Notes: generated by a model not told the origin, from the sequence alone. 64,000 bases of DNA from Bacteroidales bacterium (GCA_016282145.1 JAEEJZ010000021.1:51987-115986); one strand, 5' to 3'; counted from the first letter of the stretch, positions 20,285 to 30,036 are shown. Numbers and translations: made by a program.

Positions 20285-23179
20285 TTACAGATTACCACCC
20301 CAATATCCGATATCGCTGCAAGTGCCAAGGCCGTTGCCGACAGCATAGTCTGCGACATTGTTCTCGCTGATATCCACACCGTTGACCTTGCCGCCGAACT
20401 TGCAGTTCTCCACGACGGTCTGGGCATCGGCCGTACCGACGATGCCGCCGCAGCTGGACGGACTGGTCCCGGAATTCACGCTCAGGACACCGAAGTAGCG
20501 GCAGCCGCTGACCTTCACTCCCCCGCCCATCGAAACCGAAAGGATTCCGGCGGGCATCTGCACGGCACTGGCCGGATTGGAGCAGAAGATATTGTTCTTG
20601 GCATCGCAGTTCGTAATGGTGGAACTGGCCAGCGCGCAGGCGATACCGCCCTTGTTAGGCGCGTTGCTACCGGTGATGCTCAGGTCGCCAAGGTGCTGGC
20701 AGCCCGTGATGGTCGCATTCCTCGCGTAGCAGACGATACCGGCGGAGCAGCCGCGGTAAGATTCGATCGTAGCGTAGTTGGTGCAGCCGTCGATGGACAG
20801 GGTTCCGCCCTCGGAGGTCGGTTTGTTGTCAAAGGCGCCCAGGATACCGGAAGCGCAGCAGGCCGTATACCAGCCATTGCTGGTGTTGCCATAGATAATG
20901 TTGCTGTAGTGGCGGTTCGTAATCTTACCGTTGTTATAGCACTTGGTAAAGACCGCATCGCCACCCAGTACGACACCCGCGATACCGCCGTACACCAGCA
21001 TATAGTGCTTGCTGTTGGCGCAGTTGAGGGCGGAAGAAGTCACCTTTCCCATTTCTCCCGCATTGCTGCAGTTGATGAAGGTGGACTTTCCGTTGATGAA
21101 ACCGGCCACGCCGCCGAAGAAGGCGTGCAGCGGCTGGGAAGTCGTGGAGGTGTTCAGATAGGCGGTGGTGATTTCGCCCATATTGGAAATGTTCTCAAAC
21201 TGGATGGATTCCACCTTGGCGTCAGGATCGCAGCCGCCCAGGATACCGCCCATCAGGATATAAGAAGATGTACGGGAGGCCGTCTGGTCAAAAGAAAGGT
21301 TGGTCTGGGGGCTGTAGCCCTTGAAATTGAGAGTTATCCCGCCTTCCGCCTTTCCGACAAAGCCGCCCATAAAGATCTTCGTATCCGTGCCGCTCATATA
21401 GGATTCGAGGTCGATCGACCCGAGGGTGACCGACGCATCGGAAGCCGCGTCGAAATTATGGTCGCAGTCGACACTGCCGTAAAGGCCGCCTACACAGAGA
21501 GAAGAAGCATTTCCGCTCACGGTGAGGGTTCCCATATAGGAATTGCTCTCGCAGACGGCGCCATCGACCAGTTTTGCCTGAATACCGCCCAGCAGCGCAG
21601 TCTTCAGCGCGGAGGAGAAGGACATTTTACCGGTATTCTCGCAGGAGGAAAGGGTGCCGAGGCACTGACCAGCAATACCTCCCGTGTAGCAAGGCATATC
21701 CGCAGAGGGACAGGTGACCGCCACATTACCGCTCATCTTGCAATTTTCGATACGGGTCTGCTCATCGGCAAAGCCGCAGATACCGCCGACATAGGCAATA
21801 TCGTCATCCGCGGTGGTGCCTGCATACTGCACGAGTCCGGCCATATTGCATTTACTGAAGGTCGTAGCATAGGCCTCGCTGGCGATACCGCCCAGGAACG
21901 CTTCGCCTTCGACATTCTTGGCATCCCAGTAAATCTTGGCATCCTTGCCCAGCACGACGTTGCTGATGATAGCACCGTTGCAAACGTTGAACAGGCCGGC
22001 GGTCCCTTTCTTGATATTGTCAATCGAATGGCCCATACCGTTGAATCTACCGGAGAAAGGATGTGCCTTGGTCCCGATGCCGGCCCAGCCGGACACCTCG
22101 CTCATATCGATATCACCCTTCACGCAGACGACACCGTCGGTTTCCCAGTCGGTGGTGGGCTCCCCTGCCGCTACGGCAGCGGCGAAGGCCTGCATTCCCT
22201 TATGGGTTACCAGACCGTTCGCAGGAATGTAATCCTGTACGATCACCGGAAGACTGACCAGGGAAGCGGAAGCGTTGGAAAGCCGCATAGAGACGGCGAC
22301 ATTGCGCTTCTCCGAGCAATCGCTCAGGTTTTCCGCCAGTTTGACGGTCAGGGTCACGAAACCGTTGTCCGGATCGCTCATCTGATACTCCGCCATCTTT
22401 TCGGGAGCAATCACCTCGGAAACGAAGAATTCCGGAACCACGATGGAAACGGCGGCCGCCGTACCAGGCAAGAGGATATGCCCTTCGGCATCGAAGGTAT
22501 ATTCGGAGCCGAACTGATAGAGATAGATGTATTCCTCTTCCTCGCCGCAGCGGAGCGTAACCTTGCCCAGACGGGAAGGATCCGTGTTGTTCTGCGACTT
22601 GACCTTGAGTACGGAGGTTTCAAATTCCCCGTTGGGAACGGGATTGGCGGGAACGACCGTCAGGAACGGATCGGCCGTATAATCCCACTGGGCGCCGGCC
22701 AGGGTCGTCACTTTCACCTCGAACTCCTCGGCCTGCGGGCCGGAAAGGAAGTAGGGCTGAGACAGGCTGAAGGCCGATGCGCTCTGGCCGACGGTCAGGG
22801 AGAAGCCGCGGAAATCCCCCGCTACGAAAGACAGGGTCGCATTGTCGCGAGGCTCGAAACCGTCATTGGCATTCACTTTAATGATGACCTTCCCGGGACC
22901 CTTCCCTGCAGGGGAAAGGACCTGACACCAGTCACGGTTGGAAACGAGATTCCAGACCAGGTTGTTGTCGTTGAGCGCGACATCGATGGTCTTGGTCCCG
23001 GCAAAGTGGGTGAAGTTCAGTTGACTCACCGCCGCACCGCCCAGGGTATAGGACACCTCAAGGTCGGTGACCGTACGGGAGTCCAGGATTTCCTGGTCCG
23101 TGGGCTTGTCCTTCACACAGGAAGACAGCAAGCCCAGAGAGAGGACCGCTAATATAGTATAAAGGTATGTGTGTTTCAT
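20285..23179 (-). CDS. BACON-domain and GLUG-repeat lipoprotein
   Basis: A 964-residue lipoprotein (lipobox LLSSC) directly downstream of susD. Residues about 50-145 look like a BACON domain (WNLVSNRDWCQV, ATLSFVAG, FSLTVGQSA), a Bacteroidota beta-sandwich often linked to glycan or surface binding. Beta-rich sequence follows to about 330, with GLUG repeats from about 383 (SGRFNGMGHSID) to the end (GGIAGQ, GGILGG, GGIAGV, GGIVGT). The C-terminus GYWGGNL resembles the GGGN-x-x-L end of the two Fim/GLUG proteins. Its position right after SusD is where surface-exposed binding lipoproteins of Sus-like loci usually lie, so a binding role is a reasonable inference. Confidence 0.82.
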   Translation of the reverse strand: MKHTYLYTILAVLSLGLLSSCVKDKPTDQEILDSRTVTDLEVSYTLGGAAVSQLNFTHFAGTKTIDVALNDNNLVWNLVSNRDWCQVLSPAGKGPGKVIIKVNANDGFEPRDNATLSFVAGDFRGFSLTVGQSASAFSLSQPYFLSGPQAEEFEVKVTTLAGAQWDYTADPFLTVVPANPVPNGEFETSVLKVKSQNNTDPSRLGKVTLRCGEEEEYIYLYQFGSEYTFDAEGHILLPGTAAAVSIVVPEFFVSEVIAPEKMAEYQMSDPDNGFVTLTVKLAENLSDCSEKRNVAVSMRLSNASASLVSLPVIVQDYIPANGLVTHKGMQAFAAAVAAGEPTTDWETDGVVCVKGDIDMSEVSGWAGIGTKAHPFSGRFNGMGHSIDNIKKGTAGLFNVCNGAIISNVVLGKDAKIYWDAKNVEGEAFLGGIASEAYATTFSKCNMAGLVQYAGTTADDDIAYVGGICGFADEQTRIENCKMSGNVAVTCPSADMPCYTGGIAGQCLGTLSSCENTGKMSFSSALKTALLGGIQAKLVDGAVCESNSYMGTLTVSGNASSLCVGGLYGSVDCDHNFDAASDASVTLGSIDLESYMSGTDTKIFMGGFVGKAEGGITLNFKGYSPQTNLSFDQTASRTSSYILMGGILGGCDPDAKVESIQFENISNMGEITTAYLNTSTTSQPLHAFFGGVAGFINGKSTFINCSNAGEMGKVTSSALNCANSKHYMLVYGGIAGVVLGGDAVFTKCYNNGKITNRHYSNIIYGNTSNGWYTACCASGILGAFDNKPTSEGGTLSIDGCTNYATIESYRGCSAGIVCYARNATITGCQHLGDLSITGSNAPNKGGIACALASSTITNCDAKNNIFCSNPASAVQMPAGILSVSMGGGVKVSGCRYFGVLSVNSGTSPSSCGGIVGTADAQTVVENCKFGGKVNGVDISENNVADYAVGNGLGTCSDIGYWGGNL

Positions 23180-23191
23180 ATGCTTGTGGTT

Positions 23192-24931
23192 CTATTGTCT
23201 GCCAAGAAGCCTGGTATCACGACTCTCCTGCGTAGCGGCCCACCAGACATCGGTCTGGATGTTGTTCGTGCCGCCGAGCCAGCCGTCTACCGCTTCCTGA
23301 TAGTAAACGGTGTTGCGGTAAGGCTCGTCCGAAGGATAGCGCATACGCGTAGGAAGGATGTGGTCGTTGCCGGCGGCGGGGCCGTCGGTACGCAGCAGCG
23401 GGTAGCCCGTGCGGCGGTAATCGCACCAGGATTCGATGCCGATGAAGAAGTTCGCGAGCCATTTCTGGGTCAGGATACCTTCAAGGGCATTGTCCGAATT
23501 GAAAGTGCTGCCGCTGTAGAGTTCACCGTTGACGACCCAGTTGACATACTCGACCACTTCGTCGGATTCAGCGTTCACATAGGGATTCCATTCAAGGATA
23601 CTCTCGGTAACGGCCTGCCTCAGCAGGGCCAGATAAGCACCGAAACTCGAAGCGGAACCGACCCAGCCACGGACGCCGGCCTCGGCGAAGATGAAGAGCA
23701 GTTCGGAATACTGCATCAGCGGATAGTAGGGCGCATTCTGCAGGTCATAGACTTTTCCGGTGATGCCTGAACCGGCATTCCTGCCATAGACCATACGGCC
23801 GATGACGGAGTTGCCGGCATTGGACAGATGGGTCGCCAGGAACTTGGTCACATCGGAACCGACCATCTGGTTGGGCATTCCGTGCACTTTGCGCCACCAG
23901 CAGTCATAGCGGGGATCTTCCCGGTGTCCGCCCTGCGACGAGAGCACGGATTCGTAATAGGTAATGCCGTTCTCGTCCACTTTCTTCGTGGTGGAAAGCA
24001 TCCGGCGCGTCAGCACGTCGCAGACGGCCACCGTGTTCCAGTTTCCGGAAGTGGTGGAGTAGAAGGGAGTATGCTCGGTCTCGTTCTGGTCGCTGAACGG
24101 AATCATCGGCCGCTCGTCGCGCGAACGCAGCATAGGATAGTCGCCACCGCCGCTGAGGAAGCAGCTGTACATTTCGGAGAGCTTGTTGGAGATGTTCACC
24201 GAACCCCACTTATCGTCACCGAGTTCCAGGGTGCCGCCGTCCTCTTCCATAACCTTCATACCGACGCGCATCAGCACGCGGGCGTAGAGGGAGTTGCCGA
24301 AGCGGCGCCACAGTTCGTAATTGCCGCTGTAGGTCTTGTCGCAGATGGCGTTGAAGGAAGGAACGTCATCCACGTCCTGCGCAAGGAGTTCGTTGGCGGT
24401 TTCCAGCATACAGATGACGGATTTGTAGATTTCCTTCTGGCTGTCGTAGCGGGTGGTGTATTTGCCATCGCCCTCGCGCAGGGAGAGCAGGCCCGCCTCC
24501 TTGAAGGGAATATCGCCATAGGTATCCGAGAGCTGGGTGATCAGGAAGGAACGCAGGATCAGGGCGACTGCCTTGATTTTGTCGTTCTTCTCCTTGACCG
24601 CCTGCTCGTACATCGCCATGGCGTTGCCGTACTGGAGGTAGAGTCCGGTCCAGATATCGTCGGAAGTACCTTCAGGGATGTTGTAGTTGCCGATGACGCG
24701 GGAACTGACTTCGGAATTGGTCATTACCGCGTACTGGGAGAGGTAGACCGTCGTACCCCGGAACACGCTGATCAAGTTGTACTGGGTCTTGAACATGATG
24801 GGATGCACGTAGGACTCCGCCGGCGCCGTTTCCAGCGCGTAGGGGTTCTTGCTCATTTCATCGAACTTGGAACAAGAAAGAGAAAGGAGCGCCAGTGCAA
24901 GTATCGCATTGTATTTCATTATCTTTTTCAT
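23192..24931 (-). CDS. SusD/RagB-like outer-membrane lipoprotein
   Basis: The substrate-capturing lid protein that partners a SusC-type channel. 579 residues, lipobox SLSC, and the motif QLSDTYGDIPFKEAG typical of SusD-like families, particularly the SusD-like_2 group, which is not restricted to glycans. The C-terminal part has the usual NPYVNAESDEVVEYV and WLANFFIGIESWCDYRRTGY segments. It lies 15 bases after the susC gene and 12 bases before the BACON-GLUG gene, so it should be cotranscribed with both. The substrate cannot be read from the sequence. Confidence 0.9.
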   Translation of the reverse strand: MKKIMKYNAILALALLSLSCSKFDEMSKNPYALETAPAESYVHPIMFKTQYNLISVFRGTTVYLSQYAVMTNSEVSSRVIGNYNIPEGTSDDIWTGLYLQYGNAMAMYEQAVKEKNDKIKAVALILRSFLITQLSDTYGDIPFKEAGLLSLREGDGKYTTRYDSQKEIYKSVICMLETANELLAQDVDDVPSFNAICDKTYSGNYELWRRFGNSLYARVLMRVGMKVMEEDGGTLELGDDKWGSVNISNKLSEMYSCFLSGGGDYPMLRSRDERPMIPFSDQNETEHTPFYSTTSGNWNTVAVCDVLTRRMLSTTKKVDENGITYYESVLSSQGGHREDPRYDCWWRKVHGMPNQMVGSDVTKFLATHLSNAGNSVIGRMVYGRNAGSGITGKVYDLQNAPYYPLMQYSELLFIFAEAGVRGWVGSASSFGAYLALLRQAVTESILEWNPYVNAESDEVVEYVNWVVNGELYSGSTFNSDNALEGILTQKWLANFFIGIESWCDYRRTGYPLLRTDGPAAGNDHILPTRMRYPSDEPYRNTVYYQEAVDGWLGGTNNIQTDVWWAATQESRDTRLLGRQ

Positions 24932-24946
24932 CGCAGGTCCCTCCGA

Positions 24947-27900
24947 TTAGAATGTGAGACTGATGGAACCGCCGAACTGTGCCGTCGACGGCATCTGCAG
25001 GATTTCGAAGCCCGGGATGACGGCGCTGCCGCGCATCGTCACGCCCTCGGGATCGAAGCCGGGGAATTCAGACCAGCACCAGATGTTGTTGCCGTAGACC
25101 GAGAAACTGGCGCCGCTGAGCACCTTGGTCTTGGCGAGCAGCTTCTTGGGCAGGGAATATTCGAGCCGCACTTCGCGCAGTTTCAGGAACTGCGTGCTGA
25201 CGAAGTTGGCCTCGCCGTTGGTCTGTTCGTACTTGTTGTGGTAGTAGGTGGCGATATTCGCGGGATCGATAGCCGTCGTGTTCACCACGTAGTTGCCGTC
25301 CGGCAGCAGCCGGACACCTACGGGAACGAGGCCGCCTTCGCGACCGGCGAGCGTCGCCGTACCCTTACCGCGGTAGTTGAGCACCCAGTTGGTGTAGGAA
25401 TAGACGTGGCCGCCCACCTGGCCGTCGAAGCCGATGTAGAAGCTCAGGTCTTTCCACTTGAGGGTGGTATTGAAGCCGCCCTTCCAGTCGGGAGCGCAGT
25501 CGCCCAGGTACTGGAGGTCCGTACCGGTCTGGTAGAGGTTCTGGTTGTCCAGGACGGGCAGACCGGAGACATCGACCATCTTGCCGTCCGCCGTGATGGC
25601 GGTAGAGCCTTCCGGTGCCCGGACATAGCCCTTGCCGTACATCGAGGTCAGGCTGCCGCCCTCATAGGCAATCATATAGGCGTGCGTGGAGTAGGAGGCG
25701 ATGATCCAGGAATCGATACCCTCGCCCAGGGAGACGACGGTATTGCGGTTCATCGTATAGTTCAGGCCGACCTTCCACTGCAGGTCGCGGGTCTTGACGA
25801 GGGTTCCGGTCGCGGAGAGTTCCACTCCCCTGTTGCGGATGGAACCGGCGTTCACATACATATAGTTGACACCGTTGGCGTAAGAGACCGGCATCTGGGA
25901 GATCAGGTCCTTGGTGACGGCGTCATAGTAGGCGGCGTCCAGGGTGAAACGGTTCTTGAACATCCGCAGTTCCAGACCGACTTCCCAGGAACTCACGATT
26001 TCCGGACGGAGGTTGCTGTTGACGCGCGTGGCGGGAAGCGACACGGTTCCGGGGAATCCGGTGCCCTGCAGATAGTTGGCGATGCGGTAGGGAGCCGTAT
26101 CGTTACCTACCTGCGCCCAGGAGGCGCGGATCTTCATCAGGTTCACCAGACCGTTCGTGCGTCCGAACTCGAAGAGGTCGTTCAGGGAAACGCTTCCGGA
26201 AACGGAAGGATAGAAGAAGGAGCGGTGACCGGCCGGCAGGGTGCTGGACCAGTCGTTACGACCGGTGACATCGAGGAAAATGGCGTTCTTCCAGGAGAGG
26301 GAGAGCATTCCGTAGAGGGAATTGGTCTGCCGCACATAGGAAGAATTCGAGGTCTTGGGCTCGTAGGAAGTGTTCACCAGGGAATAGACACCCGGGATGT
26401 TCAGGGCGCCGGCGGTCTGCGCGTGGTTGGAATAACTGCGCCAGATGATGCTGCCGCCGATGTTCCCGGTGAATTCGAAGTCGCCGGCGAAGCGGGTGTT
26501 GTACTTCAGCAGGAAATCGCCGGAGTACTGCTTGGAGCCGATGGTCTGCTCCTTGTACCAGCCCTGCGGTTTGGCCTGGGTAGAGGTCGGCTGCCGCTGG
26601 GTACGGAAGTCGGTGATGATGTCCAGACCGCCGCGGGCCATCAGCGTGAGGCCTTTCGCCAGATCGGCATTGAAGACGACGTTGCCGTAGACGCGGTCGC
26701 GCTTCTGGTTGTTGATCGCCTGGTAAGCCAGGAAGTAGGCGTTGTTCTTGCCCCCGGAGAGGCTGGCGTCCTGCTGGAAGGCAGCTTCGTCCTTCCAGTA
26801 GAAGGAAGGCCACTTCATATCAATGTTCGGCGCATAGCACCAGAGGCTGTACATAATGGCCGTGGAGCCGTAGCCGGAAGATACGGGAATGTTGTCCTTG
26901 CGGGTGTTACGGTAGTTCACCGAGGTCTCCAGCTTGAGCCACTTGGCCAGGCGGCTCGTGGTGCGGACCGCCAGGAAGTTAGTCATACTCGGGGAATTGG
27001 GAACGATGCCGTTTACGCTGTTGTTGGTATAACTGACGCGGACGCTGTTGTCCTTGCCGATCTTACCGGACATCACGATGGAGTTCGAGAAGGTAAGTCC
27101 CGTCTGGAAGTAGTTCTGGAACCAGTCCCCGTAACTGACGAACGGGGTTTCGTCACGGACGAAATCACCGATTTCGTTGAAGTGTCCGCCGATGCCCTGC
27201 GCTATATTATAATATTGGTAATAGGGCGTCCCGTCCATCTTCGGACCCCAGGACTCCATCCCCGCGGTATTGACATAGTCTGAACGCGGATTGATGCCTG
27301 CGACATCCTCACCCTCGCCGGAGACCAGATAATAATAGTAGTTCAGGCCCGCGGTACCCTGTCCGTAGGTATACTGCAGGTCTGGCGAAGAGAGCACCTT
27401 GTCCGCTGCGAAGCTGGACTTGATGCTGACGCGGAAGACCGCATCCTGGCTCTCGGCGTTCTTCGTGGTGATGATGATGGCGCCGTTGGCCGCCTGCGAA
27501 CCGTAGAGGGCCGTAGCGGCGGCACCCTTCAGCACGGTGACGCTTTCGATGTTGTTCGGGTCGATATCGGCAAGACCGTTGCCATAGTCGATGGCGTAGA
27601 TGCTGCCTTCGCCCGAATCGGACTGGGTGGCGGAGTTGTACATCGGCACACCGTCCACGACGAAGAGGGCCGTGTTGTTCTCCAGGTCTGCCGAGGATTC
27701 ACCGCGGACCGTGACACGCATCGTACCGTCGGGGCTGCTGGAACGGTCGATGTTCAGACCGGCCACCTGACCGGCCATACCGTTGATCCAGTTGCCCGTG
27801 GTGGCGCTGTTGACAAACATGTCCCCTTCCACCTTCTGGGCGGAATAACCGATGGATTTTTCATCCCTCTTGATACCGAGGGCCGTGACCACCGCGGTCT

Positions 27901-28462
27901 GCAGCACCTCCGCCTCGTCCTTCAGGACAACGCGTTTCAATTGGGAAGAAGAAGCCTTGATGGACCGGGATTCGTAACCCAGGCAGGAGAACTGGATGTC
28001 ATCCTCCGGAGAGGCCTTGATGTTAAAGAGACCCTGGTCGTTGGTAATGGAGCCTGAAGAAATGGCTCCGGCCACGAAAACGGCGACGCCGGGGAGCGGA
28101 TTGCCTTCAGAATCGACAACCGTACCCACCCATTGTTTTTGCGCATATGGGGGGGTGACTTTGGAGCCGGAGAGCGCAACGGTCATTCCGGACACCTTCC
28201 ATTCGATACCGCTGCCGGCGAGCACTTCGGAAAGAAGGCGCTCCAACGGCGCGTTTGAGAGAGAAACGTGCACCTTGGGCAGAACGACATCCCCGAGGGA
28301 GCGCTCAAACGAGAAGGTGACGCCGGTCTGGGCCGTGAACGAGTCGAGCACGTCGCTCAAACGGGCGTCCGTGCTGTCGATGTTCAGGCTGAACGTATTC
28401 TGGGCGTTAAGCGCTATGCTCAATCCCAGAACGACTGACAATAGGGTTAAAAGTTTTTTCAT
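24947..28462 (-). CDS. SusC/RagA-type TonB-dependent outer-membrane transporter with STN domain
   Basis: 1171 residues: signal peptide ending ALNAQ, a secretin/TonB short N-terminal (STN) domain at about 25-100, a carboxypeptidase-D-like domain (GTVVDSEGNPLPGVAVFV) at about 112-195, a plug domain (VTVLKGAAATALYGSQAANG) and a long beta-barrel ending GGSISLTF, with a terminal aromatic residue as in other barrels. Energy comes from TonB. The STN domain is the part that contacts a FecR-type anti-sigma factor, and FecR and sigma genes lie immediately upstream, so this transporter likely signals substrate presence as well as importing it. Confidence 0.93.
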   Translation of the reverse strand: MKKLLTLLSVVLGLSIALNAQNTFSLNIDSTDARLSDVLDSFTAQTGVTFSFERSLGDVVLPKVHVSLSNAPLERLLSEVLAGSGIEWKVSGMTVALSGSKVTPPYAQKQWVGTVVDSEGNPLPGVAVFVAGAISSGSITNDQGLFNIKASPEDDIQFSCLGYESRSIKASSSQLKRVVLKDEAEVLQTAVVTALGIKRDEKSIGYSAQKVEGDMFVNSATTGNWINGMAGQVAGLNIDRSSSPDGTMRVTVRGESSADLENNTALFVVDGVPMYNSATQSDSGEGSIYAIDYGNGLADIDPNNIESVTVLKGAAATALYGSQAANGAIIITTKNAESQDAVFRVSIKSSFAADKVLSSPDLQYTYGQGTAGLNYYYYLVSGEGEDVAGINPRSDYVNTAGMESWGPKMDGTPYYQYYNIAQGIGGHFNEIGDFVRDETPFVSYGDWFQNYFQTGLTFSNSIVMSGKIGKDNSVRVSYTNNSVNGIVPNSPSMTNFLAVRTTSRLAKWLKLETSVNYRNTRKDNIPVSSGYGSTAIMYSLWCYAPNIDMKWPSFYWKDEAAFQQDASLSGGKNNAYFLAYQAINNQKRDRVYGNVVFNADLAKGLTLMARGGLDIITDFRTQRQPTSTQAKPQGWYKEQTIGSKQYSGDFLLKYNTRFAGDFEFTGNIGGSIIWRSYSNHAQTAGALNIPGVYSLVNTSYEPKTSNSSYVRQTNSLYGMLSLSWKNAIFLDVTGRNDWSSTLPAGHRSFFYPSVSGSVSLNDLFEFGRTNGLVNLMKIRASWAQVGNDTAPYRIANYLQGTGFPGTVSLPATRVNSNLRPEIVSSWEVGLELRMFKNRFTLDAAYYDAVTKDLISQMPVSYANGVNYMYVNAGSIRNRGVELSATGTLVKTRDLQWKVGLNYTMNRNTVVSLGEGIDSWIIASYSTHAYMIAYEGGSLTSMYGKGYVRAPEGSTAITADGKMVDVSGLPVLDNQNLYQTGTDLQYLGDCAPDWKGGFNTTLKWKDLSFYIGFDGQVGGHVYSYTNWVLNYRGKGTATLAGREGGLVPVGVRLLPDGNYVVNTTAIDPANIATYYHNKYEQTNGEANFVSTQFLKLREVRLEYSLPKKLLAKTKVLSGASFSVYGNNIWCWSEFPGFDPEGVTMRGSAVIPGFEILQMPSTAQFGGSISLTF

Positions 28463-28477
28463 ATATGGTTGAATACA

Positions 28478-29446
28478 CTATTCTTCGATCGTGAATGTGG
28501 CGCCTTCGCAAATGAAACCAAGTTGCTCGGCAAGGGACTGGGGAGAAGCGCCGCTCTGGAAATTGAAATTGTAGCGCTTTCCCTCATCGGAAGGCGTTCC
28601 CTGCTGCCTGACGGTGACACCGTAGCGGTTTTCGATTTCCTCAATGATCTGAGAGACGGTGACATCGCTCATCGAGATGACGCCGTATTTGACGAGCAGG
28701 ATATCCCCGATCATCGTTTCCGACACATCGAAAACCTGCTCCGCAGGCTCCCAGGTCGCTTTCTGGCCCGGTTTGATCCGGAATAGATTGTTTCCGGCCG
28801 CATCCTGCAGCGAGACGGAGCCCCTGGCCAGGACGACCTCAGATGCTCCGGACGACGAGAGTTTGACGTCGAATTCAGTACCGAGGACCCGTACCCGGAA
28901 ATCCGGCATTATTACGTAGAAGGGAACGGCCGGATTCTTTTCAACATCGAAATAGGCCTCCCCCGTCAGGCGGACTTTGCGCTCCTCGACATTGAAGGAA
29001 TCGTCATACTCCAGACGCGAGCCGGGACGCAGCCAGACATCGGTTCCGTCGGGCAGTTCCACGTGCATCGACGGATTATCGATATTGGCAATCGTCTGCA
29101 CCCTCGGCTCTACAACCGGCTTTTTCAGGAAAAGCGGCATGCACAGCAGGAGGGCGATAAGGGCTGCCACCGAAATACGGACAGCCATCATAGGGGTCTT
29201 CCTCTTACGGCGCACCCGATTCCAGGCCCTGTCCAGATCCGGAGAGTCCGCGGGAGCGGAAGAGGTCAGTACACAACTCATGGCTGCATACTGGGCGTAG
29301 ATCCTCCAATGCTCCGGAGATTCATCCAGCCAGGCCTGCAGGATGTCGTTGTCTTCAGGGGTGATGCTGCGGTCCAGACGGGCGATAATCAGCCGTCCTA
29401 CAGCATCTTCCCTGGTCTTGTTCTTGCTTATTGTGTTTTTCATCAT
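28478..29446 (-). CDS. FecR-family anti-sigma factor
   Basis: Inner-membrane anti-sigma regulator, about 322 residues from ATG 29446. The ORF track begins 12 codons upstream (MSLVCFKYIRTH), but the MMKNTISKN start fits the family better. The cytoplasmic part (DNDILQAWLDESPEHWRIY) precedes a single membrane helix (ISVAALIALLLCMPLFL). The periplasmic FecR domain follows (VELPDGTDVWLRPGSRLEY, VRLTGEAYFDVEKNP, VLGTEFDVKL), then a C-terminal STN-like domain (DVTVSQIIEEIENRYGV). It should hold the upstream sigma factor until the SusC STN domain reports substrate. The stop is 15 bases before susC. Confidence 0.92.
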   Translation of the reverse strand: MMKNTISKNKTREDAVGRLIIARLDRSITPEDNDILQAWLDESPEHWRIYAQYAAMSCVLTSSAPADSPDLDRAWNRVRRKRKTPMMAVRISVAALIALLLCMPLFLKKPVVEPRVQTIANIDNPSMHVELPDGTDVWLRPGSRLEYDDSFNVEERKVRLTGEAYFDVEKNPAVPFYVIMPDFRVRVLGTEFDVKLSSSGASEVVLARGSVSLQDAAGNNLFRIKPGQKATWEPAEQVFDVSETMIGDILLVKYGVISMSDVTVSQIIEEIENRYGVTVRQQGTPSDEGKRYNFNFQSGASPQSLAEQLGFICEGATFTIEE

Positions 29447-29501
29447 ATGCGTGCGTATATACTTAAAGCACACAAGTGACAAAAAACACCTAAGAAAAAT
29501 T

Positions 29502-30032
29502 CTATTTTTTTTGAACCCGCTCCCGAAGATGCTTCATGGCGTTGTAAATGTGGTTCTCCACGGTGGAAAGGGAGAGCCCCAGGATCTGCGCGACCCGCCG
29601 GTTGGGAATGCCTTCGAGCCTCGACAGGACAAAGACCTCGCGGCAGCGGTCCGGAAGTTCGGAGAGCAGGGAAGAAACCTGCTCCTGGATATCTTCTGTG
29701 TAGAGTTTCCGGATTACGGGATCGTTGTCCGGATCGTACGCGGAATACTGCTGTTCTATCCGGTCCTTGAACCAAATCCGGTGGGCACTGTCATTCTTAC
29801 GGCGACGGAGTTTGTTCAGGCAGCCGTGCCAGACACTGTTCAGCAGATACAGACGCAGTTCCCTTTCGTCGTTCAGATACGGCAGCCGGAAGCGGTGGTC
29901 CCACACCCAGGCAAACACATCCTGCACGACATCCTCAGCTTCCTCTGCCGGGAGCATCAGCTTCGCATACGACACGAGCGAAGAGTAATGCTCGCGGAAG
30001 ACACGTTCGATGTTGTCCCGCGATACTGTCAC
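29502..30032 (-). CDS. ECF-type RNA polymerase sigma factor (FecI-like)
   Basis: A 176-residue sigma-70 family ECF factor. Region 2 is visible as YAKLMLPAEEAEDVVQDVF and region 4 as LPDRCREVFVLSRLEGIPN followed by a helix-turn-helix (RRVAQILGLSLSTVENHI). The only suitable start is GTG 30032, because no ATG precedes region 2. Four bases upstream lies a -7-like box (GATATTTG), implying an almost leaderless message. It pairs with the FecR gene downstream and probably controls the whole locus, including itself; no sigma-specific promoter can be picked out in the 15-base gap before susC. Confidence 0.92.
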   Translation of the reverse strand: MTVSRDNIERVFREHYSSLVSYAKLMLPAEEAEDVVQDVFAWVWDHRFRLPYLNDERELRLYLLNSVWHGCLNKLRRRKNDSAHRIWFKDRIEQQYSAYDPDNDPVIRKLYTEDIQEQVSSLLSELPDRCREVFVLSRLEGIPNRRVAQILGLSLSTVENHIYNAMKHLRERVQKK

Positions 30033-30036
30033 AACG

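Noticed and set aside
23828-27283. Long plus-strand ORF of 1151 residues across susD and susC
   Set aside because: It spans parts of two real minus-strand genes with strong family motifs; its composition is that of an antisense shadow.
3284-30032. The large locus as a prophage or integrated element
   Set aside because: No integrase, transposase, phage structural gene, tRNA-edge duplication or attachment repeat was seen; flanks are ordinary housekeeping operons with a normal terminator and promoter.
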